This document shows, one piece after another, positions 42,510 through 49,302 of a stretch of 64,000 nucleotides of DNA. The DNA is from Bacillota bacterium. Its GTDB lineage: Bacteria; Bacillota; Clostridia; Christensenellales; SZUA-584. How positions within the stretch are numbered: the first letter of the stretch is position 1; each line of letters opens with the position of its first letter. The DNA lies in contig JAEWCC010000017.1 in assembly GCA_023390815.1 (NCBI GenBank), positions 62,001 to 126,000 on the forward strand, written 5' to 3'. The position numbers and the translations under genes are program-made. The notes below the pieces were generated by a model, which did not search any database, was not told where the DNA came from, and saw nothing but the letters and a program-made list of their open reading frames with translations.

Positions 42510-43151
42510 ATGACTATTCCAGAAAAGAATATATTTCCGAGAGCCAATGATAAAAATACCGTGTATTTAAACCGTGTGATAACGGGTCAGAACATCATCG
42601 TGGGTGATTACACCATGTATCATGATTTTGTTTCTGCTCCGACACAATTCGAAAAGAATAATGTGTTATATCACTACCCGATTAATCAGGACCGGTTGAT
42701 CATCGGCAAGTTTTGTTCTATTGCCTGCGGAGCCAAATTTCTGTTTACCAGTGCCAACCATACGATGAGATCGCTTTCCACATATCCGTTCCCGTTATTT
42801 TTTGAGGAATGGAACCTTGACCGGGAAGACATTCGATCCGCGTGGGACAATAAAGGCGATATTGTCATTGGCAACGATGTATGGATCGGATATGAGGCCG
42901 TTATCCTGTCCGGTGTTCATATTGGGGACGGTGCGGTTATAGGCACACGGGCAGTGGTCACCAAGGATGTCCCGCCGTATACAATTGTCGGCGGTGTTCC
43001 GGCAAAAATAATCAGGAAGCGTTTCGAGGACGAGACGATTCACAGATTACAGCGTCTGCAATGGTGGGATTGGGCACCTGATCGGATACAGCAATCATTA
43101 CCCTATATCATGAACGGGGAAGTGGATAAGCTGGAACCAGATAATATCTGA
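42510..43151 (+). CDS. CatB/Vat-family O-acetyltransferase (xenobiotic acyltransferase)
   Basis: 213-residue left-handed beta-helix acetyltransferase. The catalytic His region is FTSANHTM, and hexapeptide repeats appear as IVIGNDVWIGYEAVILSGVHIGDGAVIGTRAVVTKDVPP. The sequence resembles streptogramin A acetyltransferases (Vat) and chloramphenicol CatB enzymes. Whether it gives resistance cannot be judged from sequence. ATG 42510 has GGGGG upstream. AT-rich relative to neighbours. Directly followed by the first copy of a duplicated gene 3' end. Confidence 0.88.
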   Translation: MTIPEKNIFPRANDKNTVYLNRVITGQNIIVGDYTMYHDFVSAPTQFEKNNVLYHYPINQDRLIIGKFCSIACGAKFLFTSANHTMRSLSTYPFPLFFEEWNLDREDIRSAWDNKGDIVIGNDVWIGYEAVILSGVHIGDGAVIGTRAVVTKDVPPYTIVGGVPAKIIRKRFEDETIHRLQRLQWWDWAPDRIQQSLPYIMNGEVDKLEPDNI

Positions 43152-43156
43152 TAATG

Positions 43157-43262
43157 AGGAGGGCCCCTGGTTTCTGGAGGCCCTCCTATCTGTAGATCCT
43201 AATCCAACTCTAAATGAACAAATTCGTGTCGGAGTTCTCCGCCGCGGCAAAGTACGAGGCTC
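43157..43262 (-). pseudogene. Direct repeat 1: duplicated 3' end of the CoA-disulfide-reductase fusion gene
   Basis: A partial copy of 45808-45913. A 35-bp stretch (43214-43248) is identical to 45865-45899; flanks are diverged. On the minus strand it encodes ASYFAAAENSDTNLFI and a stop, where the intact gene has ASYLAAAENSDTNLFI. The terminator hairpin (GGAGGGCC with GGCCCTCC, 43158-43186) is also repeated with changes. It marks one edge of the TIR module. Confidence 0.8.
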
Positions 43263-43391
43263 CTCGTTGCAGATACCCGCTTTTCTATCGATGGTCGGCC
43301 ATGGACTGGAATTGCAGGAAATATGGGGAGGATTGTCGAATAGAGGGAAGAAAGATATGTTGATAATTCTTTTAATGAAAAGGTGAAATCA

Positions 43392-44420
43392 ATGGACGAT
43401 ATTCTTTACTTTATAAGCCATTCAGCCAATGATAAGAAATTAGCCGAAATGTTTTTTTCATATTACACTGAATCTTTAGGGATACCAGAAGAAAGAATTT
43501 TTTGTGCTTCGATCACAAAGCAAATACCAATTGGTACAAAGAATTACCTTGAATATATAAAAGATGCACTGTTACGATCAAGAAATGGAACGATGATTGC
43601 AATTATAACTTCAAGTTTTATGCTTAGTGATTTTTGTAAATATGAGATTGGAGCCGCTTGGATTTTAGGCATTCAGATTTATCCCATTCTTTTCCCACCA
43701 ATAGAATATGGCGAAAAACAGCTTGTTGGATCGCCGTTATCATTAATCCAAGGGCTAAAAATTGATAAGAATAGTGTATCATCTACCACACAAGATGTGC
43801 TGGGCAACTTATTCGAAATAGCTAAAGGGAACAAGGAGATCGAAGAGTATATTTCACATGTGCCTGAGTTTACCAGATGGAACAAAATAGGTAAACTGGT
43901 TCAAAACATCACGAATTGCCTTAAGAACGTGGAGGAAACCAGAATCAACATTGATATTTTGAGACAAACGTGTAATGTTTATCACGAAAATGCTGATAAG
44001 AGAACACTTATTGCTGTGAAGGATGTAGACGATCAATATGTAACCTTGAAAATTGACTTTACCTATAGTCAACCAGATTTTGTGGGATATTATATAAGGC
44101 CACTATCTCCTAAAGATTGGAGACCATTTATCGAAAATAAGTATTACCTACGTTTCGAGGCAGTATCCTGCAGCGATGAGATAAATGAGTTGATTGTTGA
44201 GTTGAAAGGAATACACTATCAAATTGCTGATAAGAGATGCGAGTTGAGTTCAAAAGGCTGGACAAATTCAAATATCTCTTTAGGGGCTTTTGATTCGTCT
44301 GAGGAAGAATGGAAGGAGATGAAGGAAATCTGCTTCGTCATTAAGCCTGATTGTTTATCAACAAAAACTGGTTCAATACGTATTAGAAATCTGCGCATAG
44401 AAAAAGACCCTATGTTCTAA
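43392..44420 (+). CDS. TIR-domain protein with C-terminal beta-rich domain
   Basis: 342 residues. Residues 1-135 form a TIR domain: LYFISHSANDKKLAEMFF, then the helix-strand MIAIITSSFML and CKYEIGAAW, with Glu85 in the position of the NADase catalytic Glu of bacterial TIRs. A helical linker follows (about 135-190). The C-terminal part (about 195-342) is strand-rich and ends with a jelly-roll-like SIRIRNLRIEKD, suggesting a ligand-binding domain. ATG 43392 has AAAAGGTG about 7 bp upstream (GTG 43383 is an alternative). Strongly AT-rich. First gene of a two-gene module; NADase-type defence is likely but unproven. Confidence 0.85.
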   Translation: MDDILYFISHSANDKKLAEMFFSYYTESLGIPEERIFCASITKQIPIGTKNYLEYIKDALLRSRNGTMIAIITSSFMLSDFCKYEIGAAWILGIQIYPILFPPIEYGEKQLVGSPLSLIQGLKIDKNSVSSTTQDVLGNLFEIAKGNKEIEEYISHVPEFTRWNKIGKLVQNITNCLKNVEETRINIDILRQTCNVYHENADKRTLIAVKDVDDQYVTLKIDFTYSQPDFVGYYIRPLSPKDWRPFIENKYYLRFEAVSCSDEINELIVELKGIHYQIADKRCELSSKGWTNSNISLGAFDSSEEEWKEMKEICFVIKPDCLSTKTGSIRIRNLRIEKDPMF

Positions 44421-44490
44421 GTAATTATATCGATTAGCTTCGGTTTTCGAAGGGACTTCCATATGTTTATTTTTGAGGAGCGTAATTTTA

Positions 44491-45774
44491 TTGCTAAGGA
44501 CTTATACATACCCCACAAAAGGCGAGAAGATTGATGCTTGGGAAAAACATTCAAAATATGTTATCAAGATAGTAGCGCCAAAAGATATTCCTATCGCCTT
44601 TTATGAATATTCGCAAAATTATTATGCCGCGGCACATTTAGTTGGAAGCTACCTTATAGAAACAAACCTTAATGATATCTCGAAATTAGATACATACTTT
44701 TTTTCGTTAGCTTTTTTATACCGGCACAGTATTGAGTTACTTCTTAAAGCGATCGCATTTAAATATATCGGGACTACTATTGAGTGTGCAGCTTTTGTTA
44801 AAGATACATTTCATAATCTGGAAGAAATATTTAAAACTATAGAAAATACTTTTGTATCACCGAGACCTACCATCGAAATGGACTGGTTACGAAAATACTT
44901 TTCAGATCTATCAGCTATGGACAGAGAATCGGATTCTTTTCGATATCCATTTCATATTGTCTGGGAATCGAATGAATGGTCTATGGGTGGTAAATTTATA
45001 ATTAAAAGAATTTTCAATAAGCAAACCCATATAGATTTAGTTAAGTTCTGCAACAAATTCGAAGCAGCTTACGAAATTCTTCAAAAATGGTATACAAAAA
45101 ATCAACAAGAAGCCACGGGGTGGTCTGAATTAGCGCCGGTATTCGTAGAGGAAGGCGGCTACTATTATGGACAGTCTGTTGTTGGATACAATTATAATAG
45201 AGAAGATTTTTATCCATACACAAAAGCATATTTTGATATTGCAAATTACTTAAGGCAGCACATGAAAGAACAATATGATTTGGGAAAGGCAAACCAAGTT
45301 GAAAGATTATTTTTTCCTATGTGTTATATGTATAGAAATTGTACGGAATTAAACTTAAAAGCAATTTGGTTTGAAGAGTCAGGTGAAAAGTTTCAGTTAC
45401 GATGTAAAATGATGCTAGACAAGAAGCATAGCATTCAAGGAATGTGGAATTTAATAAGACCTTACGCAATAGAATGTGGAAATGGTACAGACGATAACGA
45501 ATTTATTACTATACTTGATGATTATTGTTGGCAGCTTCATTCAATTGATAATGATGCGAGTAAATTTAGGTATCCTGTTCATAAAAATATGCAGCCATAC
45601 TTCAATAAGAACAAACATTTCGACTTTTGGCGTATAGGCATTTTTTTGGAGGCATTAAATAATGCATTAGACGGAATAGACTCTTGCATAAGCGCAGTAA
45701 ATGAATATAAAGCTGAGATGGAAGCCGAATACCGTTCTGATATGATGGCAGATTACTATTATGACTCATATTGA
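44491..45774 (+). CDS. Internally duplicated helical protein of unknown function, partner of the TIR gene
   Basis: 427 residues, no signal peptide. Two related halves: FLYRHSIELLLKAI...FHNLEEIFKTI...RESDSFRYPF (about residues 75-195) and YMYRNCTELNLKAI...KHSIQGMWNLI...NDASKFRYPV (about 280-395). Shared motifs are YR-x-x-x-EL-x-LKAI and S/ASxFRYP. The all-helical repeat recalls HEPN-type domains, but I cannot place the R-x4-6-H motif. TTG 44491 with GAGGAG 10 bp upstream is the likely start. It lies 52 to 70 bp after the TIR gene and is equally AT-rich. Function unknown. Confidence 0.75.
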   Translation: MLRTYTYPTKGEKIDAWEKHSKYVIKIVAPKDIPIAFYEYSQNYYAAAHLVGSYLIETNLNDISKLDTYFFSLAFLYRHSIELLLKAIAFKYIGTTIECAAFVKDTFHNLEEIFKTIENTFVSPRPTIEMDWLRKYFSDLSAMDRESDSFRYPFHIVWESNEWSMGGKFIIKRIFNKQTHIDLVKFCNKFEAAYEILQKWYTKNQQEATGWSELAPVFVEEGGYYYGQSVVGYNYNREDFYPYTKAYFDIANYLRQHMKEQYDLGKANQVERLFFPMCYMYRNCTELNLKAIWFEESGEKFQLRCKMMLDKKHSIQGMWNLIRPYAIECGNGTDDNEFITILDDYCWQLHSIDNDASKFRYPVHKNMQPYFNKNKHFDFWRIGIFLEALNNALDGIDSCISAVNEYKAEMEAEYRSDMMADYYYDSY

Positions 45775-45807
45775 ACAAATAATTCTTTTTTCTCTCTCAG
45801 GCTAAAG

Positions 45808-45913
45808 GCAGGGCCTCCGGTTTCCGGAGGCCCCGCCATCTTATCTATCCCAACTCAATCCTATATGAACAAATTCGTGTCGGAGTTCTCCGCCGCGGCG
45901 AGGTACGAAGCTA
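45808..45913. repeat. Direct repeat 2: intact 3' end of the fusion gene with its terminator
   Basis: The second copy of the repeat at 43157-43262, overlapping the last codons (45861-45913) of the fusion gene. The hairpin GGGCCTCCGG-TTT-CCGGAGGCCC (45811-45833) is its terminator. The two copies bound the AT-rich TIR module. Confidence 0.8.
45811..45833 (-). terminator. Terminator of the CoA-disulfide-reductase fusion gene
   Basis: Perfect 10-bp stem, loop TTT; followed on the minus strand by a short T-containing stretch. It is partly duplicated at 43158-43186. Confidence 0.65.
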
Positions 45914-48323
45914 CGCCCGCGAGGTCTACGCCGTCGATCAGTTCTTCCTTGTGGATGCCCATCACGTCCATGGACATCGTGCACGCCACCAGCTTCACGC
46001 CGTTCTTCTTCGCCTGCTCGATCAGCTCGTCGAGCGCGGCCACGTTCTTTTTCTTCATGATGCCCTTCATCATGCCGCTGCCCATGCCCATCATGTTCAT
46101 CTTGGAGAGCGTGAGCTTCTTTGTGCCGCGCGGCATCATCGTGCCGAACATGCTCTCGATGAACGACTTTTTCACCTTCACCTTCTCGTGGCGGCGCAGG
46201 ATGTTTAAGCCCCAGAACGTGAAGAACATGGTCACCTTGCGGCCCATCGCGGCCGCGCCGTTGGCAATGATGAAGCTTGCGAGCGCCTTGTCGAGGTCTC
46301 CGCTGAACACCACCATGGATTTATCGTTGCCGCTGGCCGCGCCGCAAGCGCCCGCCGTCGCGCTCTCACCCTCGCAGCCCTTCTTGATCCATACCGAGAA
46401 GCCGTCATCGAGTTTTTCACCCTTCATGTAGGTGTTCTTGGTGCGCGCACACCACGCTGCCGCGTCCGAGAAGAAGCCCGGGTCCGTGGAGGTGATGTGA
46501 ATGACGTCGCCCGTCTCCGCCGCGACCATCGCCTCGTACAACTTGATGACTGGGCCGGGACATTGCAGCCCGCACGCGTCTATGGTGATCGTGTTGGCGG
46601 CTGCGCCGGTTGCTGCCATCGGCTTGCTCTTCTCTGCTTTGGGCGCTGCGGGTTCCTCGCGCAGCGTGTAGCTGCCGCTCGCGGCGCGGTAGGTGGTGTA
46701 GCCGCCCGCGAGGTTGCGCACGTTTGTAAAGCCGTTCTGCGTCAGCATGCGGCATGCGATGTACGCGCGGATGCCCACGGCGCAGTAGACAACGTATGCC
46801 TTGTTCTTGTCGAGGTTGGCCATCTGCTCGCGCAGGCTGTCCACCGGCATATGCACGCTGCCGGGGATTGCACCCATCTGCACCTCAGGCGCGGTGCGCA
46901 CGTCAATCAGCACAGTGTCTTTGGGCAGGCTCGCCAGCTCGCCGTAGGTGATGTTATCGACCGTACCCTCAAGAATGTTCGCACCGGAGAAGCCCGCCAT
47001 GTTGACGGGGTCCTTCGCGGAGGAATACGGCGGCGCGTAGCACAGCTCCGTCTCCTCAAGGTCGTACACCGTCGCGCCAAACCGCATCGCGGTGGAGATT
47101 ACGTCGATGCGCTTTTCCACGCCCTTGTAGCCCACAGCCTGCGCACCCAGCACCCGCCCGTCCTTTTTATCGAATATAACCTTAAGCGAGAGCGGCATAC
47201 CGCCCGGATAATAGCCCGCGTGCGAAAGCGGATGCAGCAGCGTCACCTTGTAGTCCGTGTTGATGGCTTTGCCCGCCGCGCGCAGCTGTTTTTCGTTAAG
47301 GCCTACGCTGGCCACGGTCATGTCAAATATCTTCGCGACCGATGCGCCCTGCGTGCCGCGGTATTTGCGGTTCATGCCGAGGATGTTGTCGGCAGCCATG
47401 CGGCCCATCTTGTTAGCGGGTCCGGCCAGCGGGATCATCGTGCGCTCATGCGTTACAAAGTTTTCAGTCTCTACGGCATCGCCCACGGCATAGATGCTTT
47501 CGTCGGAGGTTTTGAGCGTATCGTCCACGACGATACCGCCGCGTGCATTGAGGGTAAGCCCTGCGTCTTTGGCGAGCTGCGAGTTCGGGCGTACACCGAT
47601 CGCCAGGATCACGAGGTCGGTATCGATGCTGCGCTTGGATGTGACCACGCGCAGGCCCTTGCCGGTGTCCTCGAACTTCTCGACACCCTCGCCGAGCGCG
47701 AGGCCTACACCGTTGTCAGCCATGTGCTTATGCAGCATCTGCGCCATCTCGTAGTCCACGGGGGGCATCACCTGATCGAGCATCTCCACGAGCGTCACCT
47801 TGAGGCCCGCGTGCACGAGGTTCTCGGCCATCTCGAGGCCAATAAAACCGCCGCCCACGACAACCGCGGACTGCGCCCTGGTTTCGCCGATGGTTTTGAT
47901 GATTTCGTCCATATCCGGGATCGTCCAGAGCTGCATCACGCGCGGGTCGTCCGCGCCCGGCAGCTTCGGTACGATGGGGGAGGAGCCGGTGGAAAGCACG
48001 AGCGTGTCGTAGCTTTCAGTATAGGTTTTGCCCTCGTGCGAGACCGTGACGGTCTTCGCCGCGCGGTCGATCGCGGTCACTTCGCTGTTGACGCGCACGT
48101 CCACGTTGAAGCGGGCCTTGAAAGAACCGGGCGTCTGCAGCAGCAGCTTTTCGCGCTGCTCGATCACACCGCCCACGTGGTACGGTAGGCCGCAGTTCGC
48201 GAACGATATGTAGGGGCCTTTCTCGAGCATGATGATCTCGGCACTCTCATCCAGCCGTCTCAGACGCGCCGCACAGCTCGCGCCGCCCGCGACGCCGCCT
48301 ACGATAATGACTTTCCTTGCCAT
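45861..48323 (-). CDS. CoA-disulfide-reductase/rhodanese/TusA/DsrE fusion protein
   Basis: 820-residue multidomain sulfur-handling flavoprotein. Domains in order: a pyridine-nucleotide-disulfide reductase (residues 1-445; FAD motif VIIVGGVAGGASCAARL, redox Cys44 in SFANCGLPY, NAD motif VVVGGGFIGLEMAENL), a rhodanese (about 460-545; VLIDVRTAPEV and active YCAVGIRAY), a TusA domain (about 575-650; ACGLQCPGPV) and a DsrE-like domain (about 660-820). It could reduce CoA persulfide or polysulfide and relay sulfane sulfur. ATG 48323 has GGAGGAGAGG upstream. It follows a small ferredoxin gene by 5 bp, its probable electron partner. Confidence 0.93.
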   Translation of the reverse strand: MARKVIIVGGVAGGASCAARLRRLDESAEIIMLEKGPYISFANCGLPYHVGGVIEQREKLLLQTPGSFKARFNVDVRVNSEVTAIDRAAKTVTVSHEGKTYTESYDTLVLSTGSSPIVPKLPGADDPRVMQLWTIPDMDEIIKTIGETRAQSAVVVGGGFIGLEMAENLVHAGLKVTLVEMLDQVMPPVDYEMAQMLHKHMADNGVGLALGEGVEKFEDTGKGLRVVTSKRSIDTDLVILAIGVRPNSQLAKDAGLTLNARGGIVVDDTLKTSDESIYAVGDAVETENFVTHERTMIPLAGPANKMGRMAADNILGMNRKYRGTQGASVAKIFDMTVASVGLNEKQLRAAGKAINTDYKVTLLHPLSHAGYYPGGMPLSLKVIFDKKDGRVLGAQAVGYKGVEKRIDVISTAMRFGATVYDLEETELCYAPPYSSAKDPVNMAGFSGANILEGTVDNITYGELASLPKDTVLIDVRTAPEVQMGAIPGSVHMPVDSLREQMANLDKNKAYVVYCAVGIRAYIACRMLTQNGFTNVRNLAGGYTTYRAASGSYTLREEPAAPKAEKSKPMAATGAAANTITIDACGLQCPGPVIKLYEAMVAAETGDVIHITSTDPGFFSDAAAWCARTKNTYMKGEKLDDGFSVWIKKGCEGESATAGACGAASGNDKSMVVFSGDLDKALASFIIANGAAAMGRKVTMFFTFWGLNILRRHEKVKVKKSFIESMFGTMMPRGTKKLTLSKMNMMGMGSGMMKGIMKKKNVAALDELIEQAKKNGVKLVACTMSMDVMGIHKEELIDGVDLAGVASYLAAAENSDTNLFI

Positions 48324-48328
48324 ATTGA

Positions 48329-48520
48329 TTACCTCTCCTCCGCTAATTTTAAAGCGCCCATAGGGCAAAAACGCACGCACTTGCCGCATGCAATACATTT
48401 ATCCTGATCGACTTCCGGTGCCTTAAACCCCTGCTGCGAAAGCGCACCGGTGGGGCAAACGCGCAGCGACGGACACGGATGGTTCTGAGGGCATCGTTCT
48501 TTGATGACGTTGAGCTTCAT
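48329..48520 (-). CDS. Small 4Fe-4S ferredoxin-like protein
   Basis: 63 residues. The C-terminal cluster CIACGKCVRFCPMGAL is a complete 4Fe-4S motif; the N-terminal half has CPQNHPCPSLRVCPTGAL, a second Cys-rich set with altered spacing. ATG 48520 has CGGAGAAAC upstream. Its stop lies 5 bp before the fusion-gene start, so the two are one operon. Likely electron carrier for the disulfide reductase (inference from context). Confidence 0.87.
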   Translation of the reverse strand: MKLNVIKERCPQNHPCPSLRVCPTGALSQQGFKAPEVDQDKCIACGKCVRFCPMGALKLAEER

Positions 48521-48662
48521 GGGTAGTTTCTCCGATTTAGATATTTTTTTCACAATACCGATCATAGACGACAGCCGGTTTTTTTTCAGTGACTTTATCA
48601 CGTTTGAATAAATGTTTTGGTTGTCATCGACCGGAGGGGCAGTTTTGCGGCTTGCGGCTTGC

Positions 48663-49195
48663 GACTTATCGAAACCACCCCTCACCGCTCGCTCATCTAT
48701 ATTTCGCTCTCGGAGCTCCCCTTGCAAGGGAGCCTTTTACCTCATTGTTATCGAGCCTTGCAGCATTCCGAGATCGGCCTAGTTCAGCAGCGGGCGGCCC
48801 GGTGCGCCGCCCCTACATCATGAGGAGCCAATGACGAAGCGCTTTCGCTGTCGCGACATCCAGTAAGAACGTTAAGCCTCCCGTGCAAGGGGAGCTGGCT
48901 GAGACGTCGCGCAGTCGGCGCGAAGCCGGAGGGGTTTTTGCGCGCGTTTGCGTGTGCCACCCCTCACCGCTTGCTCAACATATTTCGCTCGCGGAGCGCC
49001 CCTTGCAGGGGTGCCTTTTACTTCATCGTTTTCGGGCATTGCAGCATCCCGCATACGGTATCGTTCAGCAGCGGGCGGCCCGGTGCGCTGCCCCTACGTC
49101 ATACTGGGGACGATTCAGGCGACAACCAGAGTGTAAGCCTCTCCTGCAAGGGGAGGTGGCCGAGACGCCGTGACTTTGGCGCGAGGCCGGAGGGG
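48663..49195. repeat. Tandem MITE-like repeats in a gene-free spacer
   Basis: The spacer 48521-49302 holds no credible gene. Two related blocks, about 48663-48950 and 48952-49195, each start with ACCCCTCACCG and end near GCCGGAGGGGT, which are approximate inverted termini. Each contains GCGGGCGGCCCGGTGCGC (near 48788 and 49072) and a TTGCA-centred hairpin. By eye the blocks agree over most of their length. They belong to the same broad family as the repeats at 15.7 and 18.9 kb. Confidence 0.6.
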
Positions 49196-49251
49196 TCAGC
49201 CTGTATGTGGTATTACCTGTACAGGAACTCTGTCCTCGCTAAGCAAAAGCA

Positions 49252-49273
49252 AAGGCTCCCGGAGGGGAGCCTT
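49252..49273 (-). terminator. Terminator of the first beta-propeller gene
   Basis: AAGGCTCCC and GGGAGCCTT form a perfect 9-bp stem with a 4-nt loop; on the minus strand TTTGCTTTTGC follows. Confidence 0.75.
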
Positions 49274-49302
49274 GAACGCTTGTGCTATTCGCTGCGGGCG
49301 CT

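Noticed and set aside
46497..48188. A 563-codon open frame opposite the fusion gene
   Set aside because: It is the antisense shadow of a high-G+C gene with clear domains; the translation is rich in His and Arg and matches no family.
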